Shown here piece after piece: positions 16,426-24,990 of a stretch of 30,326 nt of DNA. The stretch is from Bacteroidales bacterium. Lineage in GTDB: Bacteria; Bacteroidota; Bacteroidia; Bacteroidales; Bacteroidaceae. Made by a program: the position numbers and the translations under genes. How positions within the stretch are numbered: the first letter of the stretch is position 1; each line of letters opens with the position of its first letter. Location: the NCBI GenBank assembly GCA_004555425.1, contig SFID01000011.1, positions 1 to 30,326 on the forward strand. Direction: 5' to 3'. The notes beneath the pieces are model-generated. The model did no database searches and was not told the origin of the DNA. It worked only from the letters and a program-made list of their open reading frames with translations.

Positions 16426-16456
16426 ATACGTTTGAATGTGCAAGCGACCAATAGGT

Positions 16457-17212
16457 TTACTTGGCATCTACGGGGCGGTAGCCCTTTTCGGGGCGTTGGT
16501 AGTCTTTACAGTTCTTCTCTGCGCGGAGCTCGAAGGGAAGTTTGCCAGCATTGGCCGACTTGATAACTACGCGAGTACCAACCACAGTGAAGCGGCTCTT
16601 GAGGGTTTTGATGTCTTCGTCGCGCAGGCGGATGCAGCCTTCGCTGTCGCGGCCAGGAACGGACAGGCGGTTGCCCGAGCTGCCGTGGATGCCGATACTC
16701 CTGTTGCTGCGGCAACCGGGATGGCAATCACTCTTCGAAAGGTCCAGGCGCATGAACCAAGCGCCATAGGCTGGGAAGGAGCCGCGCCCATCCTTGAAAT
16801 CGTGTGCCCATGAGGAGGAATTGCGAATCTGAGAGATGGTGGCAGGACGTTGCAGGCTACACTCGGGCGTGCTCATATCGCCCGTGCGCGTCTTGGGACC
16901 AGGATTTTTGGCATAGCAAATGGGGAAATGGGCAGCCAGGAGCGTGTCTTTCCCCTCTACCTCGTACACGTAAAGACGAAATTCTTGTTTGGAAATAACG
17001 AAGAAACACTGTGCCGGGTTGGCTTCAGGACGATAGATTCTTGCCACATCGTAGATATCGGCCACATCATACACCTTATTGCCACGCTCGGCCTTCTGCT
17101 TCTTCATTGGGATAGGGTAGGTGACCGCCTCTTTCTTCGCAGGCTTGGTCTGGGCCATCAGCACGTTGCCTCCGAGTAGGGCAACCATCAGTATGAATAC
17201 AATCTTTTTCAT
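16457..17212 (-). CDS. Secreted L,D-transpeptidase (YkuD domain)
   Basis: The 251-residue product has a signal peptide (1-20, LMA). The YkuD catalytic domain covers about 65-220, with FFVISKQEFRLYVYE at its start and the active-site block IGIHGSSGN then SVPGRDSEGCIRL, giving His176 and the nucleophile Cys193. Enzymes of this fold make 3-3 peptide crosslinks or attach proteins to peptidoglycan in the periplasm. It begins 9 bases after the SH3-protein gene on the same strand, so they are very likely one transcript. It is a paralogue of the lipoprotein two genes upstream, with matching stretches throughout. Confidence 0.9.
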   Translation of the reverse strand: MKKIVFILMVALLGGNVLMAQTKPAKKEAVTYPIPMKKQKAERGNKVYDVADIYDVARIYRPEANPAQCFFVISKQEFRLYVYEVEGKDTLLAAHFPICYAKNPGPKTRTGDMSTPECSLQRPATISQIRNSSSWAHDFKDGRGSFPAYGAWFMRLDLSKSDCHPGCRSNRSIGIHGSSGNRLSVPGRDSEGCIRLRDEDIKTLKSRFTVVGTRVVIKSANAGKLPFELRAEKNCKDYQRPEKGYRPVDAK

Positions 17213-17221
17213 GTTTGAGTT

Positions 17222-17740
17222 TTAACGGAGTGAGGAATATTTAGCAGAAATCCAGCAGGCTTTTCCGTCAAAGCGAACTTTGTGGAAACCATTGCGAGTT
17301 TCGCCGAGGTAGGGCAATACGTCACCATAGTCCAAGCGTACGTGTTCACCATTGCGCCAGATGAGGTAGGGATAGTTGCGGCCGGGACCTGTTCGAACCA
17401 GCAGATTAGTGGCGTGAACGTACACCTGCGTGTAGGAGGAAGAGTACCCCGAATAGATAATACGAGCATAGTCGGTGCTGACGTACACCGTCTTGTTCTT
17501 GTACGTGCCGCAGTACCACTCGCCATCGCTGGTGGTATAGCGATAGGGTAAACAGAATCCTCGGTTCTTGCCCGTCAGAATCTTGCCGTTAGTACTAGGG
17601 CTCAAGCGCAAACGAACACCATCGCCCATAATTTGTATCATCTGCTGGGCTTGGGCCGTTGCATTCGTGCCCTTCAAGCCTGTCATGGGGAGGCTAAACA
17701 GCAGCATGAAAAACAGAGAAAATGAAATGATTTTCTTCAT
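17222..17740 (-). CDS. Secreted bacterial-SH3 domain protein
   Basis: The 172-residue product has a signal peptide (about 1-30) and two SH3b-like units. The first is about 36-95 (GDGVRLRLSPSTNGKIL to VSTDYARII) and the second about 105-170 (VYVHATNLLVRTGPGRNYPYL to ISAKYSSLR). Such domains commonly bind peptidoglycan peptides. It lies between two L,D-transpeptidase genes, 9 bases ahead of one and 89 bases after the other, which suggests a wall-binding partner of these enzymes. No enzyme domain is present. Confidence 0.85.
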   Translation of the reverse strand: MKKIISFSLFFMLLFSLPMTGLKGTNATAQAQQMIQIMGDGVRLRLSPSTNGKILTGKNRGFCLPYRYTTSDGEWYCGTYKNKTVYVSTDYARIIYSGYSSSYTQVYVHATNLLVRTGPGRNYPYLIWRNGEHVRLDYGDVLPYLGETRNGFHKVRFDGKACWISAKYSSLR

Positions 17741-17829
17741 GAGAAATAATTTGTTTATTATGAATTTGTATGGATAGCTGGCCTCCCCCTATAATAAGGA
17801 AGCAGGGAGCGAGGTGAGCTTTGACACTT

Positions 17830-18648
17830 TTATTTAGAAGTACCTGCAGAAGCAAACGCCTTATTGCCAGGCTTGGGAGCCTTGTATTTGTCGCCCAGAC
17901 GCTGTTGTGCCTTGACCTCAAACGGCCATTTCTTTTCGTTGATACCCTTGATGACAACCTGTGTGCCTAGTTGGATATAATGGTCGTGGAGAAAAGCAAT
18001 GTCTGCATCAAGCAGGCGAACGCATCCATGGCTGTCGCGGCCTGGCACCGACATTTCGTTGCCCGTGCTGCCATGCAAACCGATGCTCCTGTTGGCTGCC
18101 AGTTTTGGATTGTCGGGGAAAGAATTTGAGAGGTCCAGACGCAAAAACCAATCGCCAAAGGCTGCAATCATGCCACGGCCGTCCTGAAAATCAAAGCACC
18201 ACGTTTTGGCATCCACTATCTGCGAAATTGTGAAGGGATGCTGGAGGCTGCATTCGGGTGTGCGGTCATCACCTTCGCCCTCCTTAGGCTCGGGATTGAT
18301 GGCATAGCAAACGGGGAAGGAGGCAGCCAAAAGTGTGTCCTGCCCCGCACGCTCATAGACATACAAACGGTACTCGCGCTTACTGATGACAAGGAAAGTA
18401 TTCGGGCGGTTCACCTTATCCTTATATATATGGCGTTCGTCCGTCTGGTCAGCCACTAGGTATATATGCTTGAAGCCTGGGCGGTCAATCTTGAGTTCCT
18501 TGACGGCAACAGGCCTGCTTTCTGTGGCGGTAAGCGAATCGGTGTTTATGGGATTGCCTTCCTTGGCTGCATCCGAACCACAGGCGGTAAAGAAACAGAC
18601 AACCAAGAATGCGGTGAACGACAGTAGGGGGAGGAATGTGCGTTTCAT
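17830..18648 (-). CDS. Lipoprotein L,D-transpeptidase (YkuD domain)
   Basis: The 272-residue product starts with a lipoprotein signal (FFTACGS, lipid-modified Cys23), so it should be membrane-anchored. The YkuD domain spans about 80-235, with FLVISKREYRLYVYE, then IGLHGSTGN and SVPGRDSHGCVRL, placing His192 and Cys209 in the active site. It is the paralogue of the secreted enzyme encoded at 16457-17212, sharing CYA-NP, PECSLQ-P-TISQI and DFQDGRG-type motifs. It is the first gene of the cluster. Its promoter at 18887 is separated from the ATG by repeat copy B, giving a leader of about 230 nt. Confidence 0.9.
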   Translation of the reverse strand: MKRTFLPLLSFTAFLVVCFFTACGSDAAKEGNPINTDSLTATESRPVAVKELKIDRPGFKHIYLVADQTDERHIYKDKVNRPNTFLVISKREYRLYVYERAGQDTLLAASFPVCYAINPEPKEGEGDDRTPECSLQHPFTISQIVDAKTWCFDFQDGRGMIAAFGDWFLRLDLSNSFPDNPKLAANRSIGLHGSTGNEMSVPGRDSHGCVRLLDADIAFLHDHYIQLGTQVVIKGINEKKWPFEVKAQQRLGDKYKAPKPGNKAFASAGTSK

Positions 18649-18676
18649 TCAGTATGTTTTTGGTAATTTCTATAAA

Positions 18677-18865
18677 GGAAGGTTCTATAAATTAGTTTCA
18701 ATGGAAGGCAGGGTTTCTATGCTGCGTGGATGCCTTCATGCCTCTCGCACCTCTGGTTTTTATTTCTCATTTATTCATGTAGCCCGCTACGCTCCTTTAT
18801 GGAAAACAAACACCTACGGCAACGATAGCAGCGAATTCATCGCAAACTAATCTATAGAACCTACC
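18677..18865 (-). repeat. Leader-type dispersed element, copy B (189 bp)
   Basis: Read on the minus strand it begins GGTAGGTTCTATAGATTAG and ends CTAATTTATAGAACCTTCC, so its ends are inverted repeats that extend inward through AGTTTGCGATG against CATTGAAACT. Internal blocks match copies A and C (ATTCGCTGCTATCG, TTTTCCATAAAGGA, GGTGCGAGAGGC, ATAGAAACCC). It ends 28 bases before the L,D-transpeptidase start codon and begins about 20 bases after the promoter box, so it would form most of that gene's 5' leader. Confidence 0.8.
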
Positions 18866-18886
18866 TTTTGTAAATGTTTACGTTTG

Positions 18887-18894
18887 CAAAAGTA
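18887..18894 (-). promoter_or_regulatory. -7 box for the L,D-transpeptidase cluster
   Basis: The minus strand reads TACTTTTG (TAnnTTTG), placed upstream of repeat copy B. It diverges from the plus-strand box at 18989 across about 95 bases of A/T-rich DNA. Confidence 0.55.
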
Positions 18895-18988
18895 GTAATA
18901 TTTTTTAGCAGGTAAGAAAAGTCGCTGTTTTTTCTCCCATTAAATCACATTTACGTATGTAGGTGTGAAATAATTAGCCATTTTTCCG

Positions 18989-18996
18989 TATTTTTG
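18989..18996 (+). promoter_or_regulatory. -7 box for the Gate-domain gene
   Basis: TATTTTTG (TAnnTTTG) points rightward, 119 bases before the ATG at 19116. The collapsed repeat copy at 19062-19107 lies between box and start. Confidence 0.55.
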
Positions 18997-19061
18997 CATT
19001 CGATATTTTTCTAAGACTATCGTAAAGTCCTAGTTCAAACGTCCTCTTTTTTACCTAATAT

Positions 19062-19107
19062 GGTAGGTTCTCCTACCTTCCATTGAAACTAATTTATACA
19101 ACCAACC
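19062..19107 (+). repeat. Leader-type element, internally deleted copy (46 bp)
   Basis: GGTAGGTTCT, the left end of the dispersed element, is joined directly to CCTACCTTCCATTGAAACT and AATTTATACAACCAACC, the right end. The whole middle is missing. It has the same orientation relative to its downstream gene as copies B and C, and ends 8 bases before the ATG. An apparent in-frame TTG start at 19083 falls inside this repeat and is therefore rejected. Confidence 0.7.
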
Positions 19108-19115
19108 TTAATAGA

Positions 19116-20390
19116 ATGGCACTAAACTATGTTTGGCTCGCGCTTTTCCTAATCGGCATCCTGGTCGGCGTCGTCCGTTTGGTCTTTATGGGTGATGTGG
19201 AATCGTTGCCCGCAATGATGGACTCGACCTTCGAGATGTCCAAATATGCTTTCGACCTCACGCTCGGTCTTACGGGCACACTCACCTTGTGGATGGGCAT
19301 CCTCAAAGTGGGCGAAGATAGTGGATTGGTGAACAGATTGGCCCAATTCCTCAGCCCCGTGCTGACCAAACTGTTTCCCGATATACCCAACGGACATCCC
19401 GCACTGGGCAGCATTTTTATGAACGTCTCGGCCAATATGCTCGGTCTTGACAATGCGGCCACCCCTTGCGGTCTGAAGGCCATGCAGGAGTTGCAGAGTC
19501 TCAACGATAAGAAGGACACGGCCAGCAATGCCATGATTATGTTCCTCGTTCTGAATACTTCGGGGCTCACGATTATTCCCGTCAGTATCATGGCGTACCG
19601 AAGCCAGGCCATGCTTCAGGAGTACGGCAGTGCCGCTGCTATGGCAGCCGCTGGTGTGACGCCGACGGACTGCTTCATTCCGCTCCTGCTCACCACGATG
19701 TGTAGCACCATGATGGGCCTCTTGCTTGTGAGCATCTACCAGAAGATAAACCTGTTTCGCCGCGCCTTCTTCGTGATGTTCGGTGTCATTGGTGCGATTG
19801 TGGCTGCCCTCTTCTGGACTATCCACGGAATGGAAACGAGCGAGGAAATTCAGGCATTCTGCAATCTGCTATCGGCCATCCTCATTCTCGGAGCCATCGC
19901 CATTTTCCTGATTTCGGGAATGCGCAAACGTATCAACGTTTATGCTTCGTTTATTGAAGGAGCGAAGGGCGGTTTTCAAACGGCCGTGAGCCTGATTCCC
20001 TACTGCGTGGCAATCCTCGCCGCCATTGGTGTTTTCAAAGCCAGCGGCTCCTTGCAAATGGTGCAGGATGGTGTGCGCACCTGTGTAGAATTCTGTGGCC
20101 TAAATAGCGATTGGGTAGACGCCCTGCCTGTGGCCATGCTCAAACCTCTGAATGGTGCGGGTGCTCGCGGCATGATGTTGGAATCGTGGACCTCGCACGG
20201 CACTTGCTCCTTCGTGGGCCATCTCACCAGCGTCCTGCAAGGAAGCACCGATACGACATTCTACATTCTGGCCATCTATTTCGGTAGCGTGGGTATCAAG
20301 AAGTATCGCTACAGCGTAAGTTGCGGCCTCTTGGCAGACCTTGCCGGTATTATTGGTGCCGTACTTATCAGTTATTTCTTCTGGGGATAG
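19116..20390 (+). CDS. SpmA/SpmB-like fused nucleoside-recognition (Gate) membrane protein
   Basis: The 424-residue product has about nine to ten hydrophobic spans and two Gate (nucleoside-recognition) modules. The first, about 30-190, holds GLTGTLTLWMGILKVGEDSGL and NVSANMLGLDNAATPCGLKAM, typical of SpmA; the second, about 260-420, holds KGGFQTAVSLIPYCVAILA and SCSFVGHLTSVLQGSTDTTFYILAIYFGSVGI-like text, typical of SpmB. In spore formers these are separate spore-maturation proteins; Bacteroidales carry a fused form although they do not sporulate, and its substrate is unknown. ATG at 19116 is preferred because the earlier TTG lies in a repeat. The next gene follows about 96 bases later. Confidence 0.85.
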   Translation: MALNYVWLALFLIGILVGVVRLVFMGDVESLPAMMDSTFEMSKYAFDLTLGLTGTLTLWMGILKVGEDSGLVNRLAQFLSPVLTKLFPDIPNGHPALGSIFMNVSANMLGLDNAATPCGLKAMQELQSLNDKKDTASNAMIMFLVLNTSGLTIIPVSIMAYRSQAMLQEYGSAAAMAAAGVTPTDCFIPLLLTTMCSTMMGLLLVSIYQKINLFRRAFFVMFGVIGAIVAALFWTIHGMETSEEIQAFCNLLSAILILGAIAIFLISGMRKRINVYASFIEGAKGGFQTAVSLIPYCVAILAAIGVFKASGSLQMVQDGVRTCVEFCGLNSDWVDALPVAMLKPLNGAGARGMMLESWTSHGTCSFVGHLTSVLQGSTDTTFYILAIYFGSVGIKKYRYSVSCGLLADLAGIIGAVLISYFFWG

Positions 20391-20486
20391 GATAGGGGAG
20401 TGGGAGACTTTTCGCCCCTTCTTTTCTCAAAGAAAATGCCATCTTGGGCACAATCAGACAGTAAAGCCTTTCCTTTAGACAAACCA

Positions 20487-21125
20487 ATGTTATCCTATAA
20501 GAATCAAGCAAATATTGACCGTTCGACTGCCGATTTGGAATACCATCCGCTGCATCCATTTTTACCAGAGGGATGCAGCGTACTTTTTCTCGGCAGTTTT
20601 CCGCCGGCGCGCAAGCGTTGGGCCAAGGGCTTTGACTTTTTCTATCCCAATTATATCAACGACCATTGGCGCATTGAAGGAGCCATTTTCTTTGGCGACA
20701 AACTTCATTTTGTGGATGAAGCCAATAAAACGTTTCGTCTCCCTGAAATCATTGATTTTCTGAACGATAAAGGTATCGGATTTTTCGATACTGCAACCGC
20801 CGTGCGCAGGCTGAAAGACAATGCCTCCGACAAATTTCTGGAAATTGTAGAGCCCACTGACATACCTGCTCTGTTGCGCCAGATTCCCCAATGCCGTGTT
20901 ATCGTGACAACGGGCGAGAAAGCCACGCGAACGATCTGCGAAACCTTATCGCTGTCTGAAGTTCCTGGCGTGGGTCAGTATGTAAAAATTCCGCAAAGTT
21001 CAGCAATCACAACAGATATCTATTTATACCGATTACCTTCATCCTCACGTGCTTATCCGCTTTCATTAGATAAAAAGGTAAATGCGTATCGCCAGATGTT
21101 TGAATTTGCTGGTATGATTAACTAG
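20487..21125 (+). CDS. Uracil-DNA-glycosylase-superfamily-like protein
   Basis: The core VLFLGSFPPARKRWAKGFDFFYPN fits the first active-site motif region of the UDG superfamily fold, followed by NDHWRI, GIGFFDTATAVRRLKDNASD and a C-terminal RLPSSSRAYPLSL segment, as in a Bacteroidetes family usually labelled uracil-DNA glycosylase family protein. It would act in base-excision repair or mismatch recognition, but the catalytic residues are not certain. The frame is open upstream to a GTG at 20400; ATG at 20487 is preferred because conserved sequence starts only at YHPLHPFLPEG. ATG at 20436 is a possible alternative. It may be co-transcribed with the Gate-domain gene. Confidence 0.65.
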   Translation: MLSYKNQANIDRSTADLEYHPLHPFLPEGCSVLFLGSFPPARKRWAKGFDFFYPNYINDHWRIEGAIFFGDKLHFVDEANKTFRLPEIIDFLNDKGIGFFDTATAVRRLKDNASDKFLEIVEPTDIPALLRQIPQCRVIVTTGEKATRTICETLSLSEVPGVGQYVKIPQSSAITTDIYLYRLPSSSRAYPLSLDKKVNAYRQMFEFAGMIN

Positions 21126-21160
21126 GCCAACAGTCCGACTCCCAGTTTATGTTTACCCTG

Positions 21161-21294
21161 TAGTCCGTTTCTGATTTCCCGTAATCCTTTTCTGATTTCC
21201 TGTAGTCTGTTTCTGATTTTCCTTTAGTCCATTTCAATTTTCGTTTAGTCCGTTTTTGATTTTCCTTCAGTCCGTTTCAATTTTCTTTTAGTCC
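21161..21294. repeat. 21-22-bp tandem repeat (TAGTCC family), six copies
   Basis: Units start at 21161, 21182, 21203, 21225, 21246 and 21268 and end with a partial TAGTCC at 21289. Each reads TAGTCC-GTTT-(CTG or CAA)-ATTTTCC with small changes. A degenerate copy may precede it. It follows the UDG-like gene and precedes the ruvX promoter region. The remainder of 21295-21539 shows no gene. Confidence 0.85.
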
Positions 21295-21539
21295 AACAAC
21301 TTTTACAAACTATTGATTAACGTTTACGGACAACCTGTAGCGACGTTCGTATAACGCCAAAATAAATCTCTATTTCCCATACATAGAATCACCATTATGT
21401 TTAATAAGAATACGGAAGAATAGGAAATATAGTCAACGGCCTCTCTTCTACTGGCCTATTGGAAAAAAATTGCTCGGGCTTGAATAGTCTGCGCAGAATA
21501 AACTTCGAACTTGCAATAGACAAAATAGATGGAGCAGAC

Positions 21540-21570
21540 TTGGTGATTTTCGCGTGATTCGCTATCTTTG
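21540..21570 (+). promoter_or_regulatory. Promoter of the ruvX-def operon
   Basis: TTGG (21540-21543), 19 bases, then TATCTTTG (21563-21570): a full Bacteroidetes -33/-7 pair. It lies upstream of repeat copy C, so the ruvX leader would be about 270 nt and contain that copy. Confidence 0.75.
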
Positions 21571-21623
21571 CAGGATTAAGGCTAAGCCTAAAATAGTATC
21601 AACGAAATATTGAATTTTCTAAA

Positions 21624-21819
21624 GGTAAGTTCTGAAAATCAGTTTGCGATGTATTCGCTGCTATCGAGCCGTAGGTTTTGATTTTCCATAAAGGATCGTT
21701 GCGGTCTACGTGAGTGAATGAAAAACAAAAAGATACGGTGCAACAGACGGACGTAATTCCGAAACATCCAAGCTAAATAGAACCCTGCCTTGCATTGAAA
21801 CTAATTTATAGAACCTACC
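21624..21819 (+). repeat. Leader-type dispersed element, copy C (196 bp)
   Basis: It begins GGTAAGTTCTGAAAATCAG and ends CTAATTTATAGAACCTACC. It shares AGTTTGCGATG, ATTCGCTGCTATCG, TTTTCCATAAAGGA and CATTGAAACTAA with copy B. Its left end has diverged more than its right end. It has the same orientation as the downstream ruvX gene and ends 27 bases before the start codon; copy B ends 28 bases before its gene. Confidence 0.8.
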
Positions 21820-21846
21820 TAAAGCAACACAAAACATCACCATCGT

Positions 21847-22272
21847 ATGGGCAGAATCCTTTCTATTGACTATGGTCGCAAACGCACAGGTATTGCTGTG
21901 ACGGATCCTCTGCAAATCATTGCTCAAGGATTAACCACGGTTGCAACGGCAGAATTGTCTGCATTCCTAAAAGACTATGTGGCCCGTGAAAAGGTGGACC
22001 TGATTGTAGTCGGCCGACCGATGCAGCCCAACGGACAACCTTCAGAAAACCTAAAACGCGTGGAAACCTTTGTGGCCAGTCTTCAACGCCTGTTTCCAGA
22101 AATGCCTCTCACTTGGTGGGACGAACGATTTACTTCTGTCATGGCTCATCAGACCATGCGTGATGCAGGATTGGGCAAAATGAAGCGCAGAGACAAGGCT
22201 TTGGTGGACGAAATTAGTGCTACCATCATTCTGCAAAGCTATATGGAGTCACGGCAGAACGGAATGTTCTAA
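21847..22272 (+). CDS. ruvX: RuvX/YqgF putative Holliday-junction resolvase / pre-16S rRNA nuclease
   Basis: The 141-residue cytoplasmic protein begins GRILSIDYGRKRTGIAVTD, the RNase H-like fold start with its catalytic Asp. It continues with DLIVVGRPMQPNG, TWWDERFTSVMAHQ (catalytic Glu) and DEISATIILQSYM (final Asp). Length is typical. The family is linked to 5' maturation of 16S rRNA and was first described as a Holliday-junction resolvase. It is the first gene of the operon ahead of def, 80 bases away. Its leader contains repeat copy C. Confidence 0.92.
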   Translation: MGRILSIDYGRKRTGIAVTDPLQIIAQGLTTVATAELSAFLKDYVAREKVDLIVVGRPMQPNGQPSENLKRVETFVASLQRLFPEMPLTWWDERFTSVMAHQTMRDAGLGKMKRRDKALVDEISATIILQSYMESRQNGMF

Positions 22273-22352
22273 CAGATTCCTTACTGGCACAAATATCACA
22301 TACAGAGGAAAATATTAAAACTGAATAAATAAACAATCAATATAAAAACATC

Positions 22353-22901
22353 ATGATTTTACCTATCTACACATACGGACAACCCGTATTGCGCAAAGTG
22401 GCACAGGACATTACGCCCGATTATCCCGAACTGCCGAAACTCATTGAGGATATGTTTGAAACTATGTATCGAAGCGAAGGCGTCGGACTGGCAGCTCCCC
22501 AGATTGGGAAAGATATCCGCGTGGTCGTTGTGACACTCGATGTACTAAAGGATGAATACCCCGAATACGCCGATTTCAATCATGCGTATATCAATCCCCA
22601 TATCCTTGAATACGACGACAGCGAAACGAAGACAATGGACGAAGGTTGCTTGAGCCTGCCTGGTATTCACGAGCCCGTGAAACGTCCCACGCGCATCTTG
22701 GTGCGCTGGATGGAGCCCGACTTTACCGAGCGCGAAGAATGGGTGGACGGCTACCTGGCCCGCGTATTGCAACACGAGATTGACCACCTCGAAGGCAAGG
22801 TATTTACCGACCGCCTCACGCCCCTTCGCAAGCAGATGATTCGCAGTAAGATGACCGCCCTTGTCAAGGGAAAGTTCCGCTGCGGATACAAGACCAAATA
22901 A
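22353..22901 (+). CDS. def: Peptide deformylase
   Basis: This enzyme removes the N-formyl group from new proteins. The 182-residue product shows all three family motifs: GVGLAAPQIG (43-52, with Gln50), EGCLSLPG (97-104, with metal ligand Cys99) and QHEIDHLEG (140-148, with metal ligands His141 and His145 and catalytic Glu142). Length and spacing are normal. It sits between ruvX and a TPR gene, a common Bacteroidales arrangement, with 32 bases to the next start. Confidence 0.97.
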   Translation: MILPIYTYGQPVLRKVAQDITPDYPELPKLIEDMFETMYRSEGVGLAAPQIGKDIRVVVVTLDVLKDEYPEYADFNHAYINPHILEYDDSETKTMDEGCLSLPGIHEPVKRPTRILVRWMEPDFTEREEWVDGYLARVLQHEIDHLEGKVFTDRLTPLRKQMIRSKMTALVKGKFRCGYKTK

Positions 22902-22933
22902 ATCCGTCCCTTTCCCCTATTCTCCCCTACCCT

Positions 22934-24964
22934 ATGCGCACATTCCTAGGCCGATATTTCTTTCTGCTTCTTGCCTTCACCACACTGGTGACAGGCGGAA
23001 GGGTGTGGGCGCAAGTCAATGCGGACAATGTCATTATCATGGGGCGCAACGCCTTGGCCGCCGACGACTATGTGAGAGCCATCCAACTATTCAGCACCGT
23101 GATTGACGGCAAACCACACCTCGCCACGCCATATTATTATAGGGCATATGCAAAATTCTCGCTCGAAGACTACAGCGGGGCCGAGGAAGATTGCAGCCGT
23201 TCGATAGCGCGCAGTCCATTTCAAACAGATGTCTATCTGTTGCGCGGCCTCTGTCGGATTCACAATGACAACCTCCGCGGTGCCATTGACGACTACAACC
23301 ATGCTATCAAGGACCAACCGAAAAACCAAGCTGCGCTCTACAATCGCACACTCTGCTATATCCAACTCAAGGAGTGGGACGAGGCCGTGACGCAATTAGA
23401 TTGCCTGCGCGAACTATGGCCCACGTGGGAGAAGCCATACGAGATACTCGCGCAGGTCTCCTTGGAGCGGGGTGACACCTTAGGGGCCATTGCTTGGGCA
23501 GATTCCCTGCTGTGTGTGGCACCGCAATCGCGCTCTGCGTGGCACTTGAAAGGGCGCTATGCCTTGAAACTTGAAGATTTTGAACTGGCTGATTCCTGTC
23601 TGTCGAAATACATTGCTCAGCAGCCTACGGACTACGAAGCTCTGTTGGCGAGAGCCAGTGCGCGCACAGCTATCTTCCGTCTTGGCGGTGCACTCGCCGA
23701 TTACGATGCCGTCATTTCCCTAGTGCCCAATCACTTTGTGGCCCACTACAATCGCGGACTGCTTCGCGCGCAGTTGGGCGACAATAATCGCGCTATTGAA
23801 GACTTCAATTTTGTGTTGCAAGCAGAGCCCGACAATACCCTGGCGCGCTACAATCGCGCGCTACTCCTTGAGGAAACAGGCGATTACCGCAAGGCCATCA
23901 GTGACTATACCATACTGCTGGCCGAATATCCCAATTTCCTCTATGGTTATCAGACACGAGCCCGCCTGCGCCGCCTCATAGGTGACACGAAAGGGGCCAA
24001 AGATGATGAGACGAAGTTGGTACGCGCCAATCTGGACCTGTTTTATAAGCCTGGAGAAGCAAAACGGAAATACCATCGGGTGCGTCAACGCAACGATCAT
24101 AGCCTTGACGTTTATGACAAGCCCATTGAAGAAAATCCCGACACTATCGGCCGCTATGTGAACGAACTCCTGGGTCGGGTGCAGAACCAAGCCGCGCACC
24201 GACACCTGTTGCCAGCCTTGCGTCTATGCAAACAAACCACCGTTACGCCCGACGAACGCCTCACGCTCCTCTTCTTGCCCGAACTGGAGCGGTTTAACAA
24301 TCGCCACGCTCTGCCCACGCGTTTGGTGCTGACCACAGGATGGAAGAGCGCTGCCGCACAACAGGCCGCAGACTCCTTGCAGCAGTCGCGGCCTGCCGTC
24401 ACCACGGAAAGCGCAGAATCCCAGATTGACCTTGAGCACGACCAGCAGGCCGCCTGTATCTGGGAAACCGTTGAGCAGATCCAGCGAAAAGCTTACGCAG
24501 AAGCCTTCAATCTGGCAGCCAATACCTTGTCCGTAGTGGCCGACAGCACGCTCGACGCTCAGGACTACGCTCTCCTGCTCACCCTCCAACTATCAGCGAG
24601 CAGTATGGACGAAGCACAGGGCGGTGGCAGCCAGCCCGAACATTTGCGCGCAGCATTGGCTGCAACGGACCAAGCCTTGCAGCGACACCCACAGGCCACG
24701 ACTATCATGTACAACCGCGCCTGCATTCTCCACGCCCTAGAGCAGACGGACCAAGCCATCGATCAATTGCTGGCCATCCTCGAGCTAGAGCACAACCATG
24801 CCGAGGCGCATTATAATATAGGAGTGCTCTATCTCCTCCGAGGCGATGCCGCCTTGTCCATTCCCCATCTCAGCAGGGCCGGCGAGCTCGGCATCTCCTG
24901 GTCTTACTCTCTGTTGAAAGAGGCACGACAAGAAGCTGCGCGCAAGAATAACAAGCAGCCATAA
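22934..24964 (+). CDS. Secreted or periplasmic TPR-repeat protein
   Basis: The 676-residue product has a signal peptide (about 1-26, VWAQ) and many tetratricopeptide repeats. The first array covers about 30-370 with units such as APYYYRAYAKFSLEDYSGAEEDCSRSI-type text and ALYNRTLCYIQLKEWDEAVTQL; a second short array lies near 585-665 (IMYNRACILHALEQTDQAIDQLLAILE). The middle (about 380-580) is less regular. TPRs scaffold protein complexes and no enzyme domain is visible. It lies 32 bases after def and 26 bases before the next gene, clearly in the same operon. Confidence 0.85.
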   Translation: MRTFLGRYFFLLLAFTTLVTGGRVWAQVNADNVIIMGRNALAADDYVRAIQLFSTVIDGKPHLATPYYYRAYAKFSLEDYSGAEEDCSRSIARSPFQTDVYLLRGLCRIHNDNLRGAIDDYNHAIKDQPKNQAALYNRTLCYIQLKEWDEAVTQLDCLRELWPTWEKPYEILAQVSLERGDTLGAIAWADSLLCVAPQSRSAWHLKGRYALKLEDFELADSCLSKYIAQQPTDYEALLARASARTAIFRLGGALADYDAVISLVPNHFVAHYNRGLLRAQLGDNNRAIEDFNFVLQAEPDNTLARYNRALLLEETGDYRKAISDYTILLAEYPNFLYGYQTRARLRRLIGDTKGAKDDETKLVRANLDLFYKPGEAKRKYHRVRQRNDHSLDVYDKPIEENPDTIGRYVNELLGRVQNQAAHRHLLPALRLCKQTTVTPDERLTLLFLPELERFNNRHALPTRLVLTTGWKSAAAQQAADSLQQSRPAVTTESAESQIDLEHDQQAACIWETVEQIQRKAYAEAFNLAANTLSVVADSTLDAQDYALLLTLQLSASSMDEAQGGGSQPEHLRAALAATDQALQRHPQATTIMYNRACILHALEQTDQAIDQLLAILELEHNHAEAHYNIGVLYLLRGDAALSIPHLSRAGELGISWSYSLLKEARQEAARKNNKQP

Positions 24965-24990
24965 ACTGCTCTCCTCCTACACCATCAACC

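Noticed and set aside
19083..19115. Upstream TTG start of the Gate-domain protein
   Set aside because: The added 11 codons are encoded by the collapsed repeat element; the protein's hydrophobic start fits the ATG at 19116.
21161..21294. CRISPR array or coding repeat
   Set aside because: The copies are contiguous with no spacers, and no frame runs through them as a protein.
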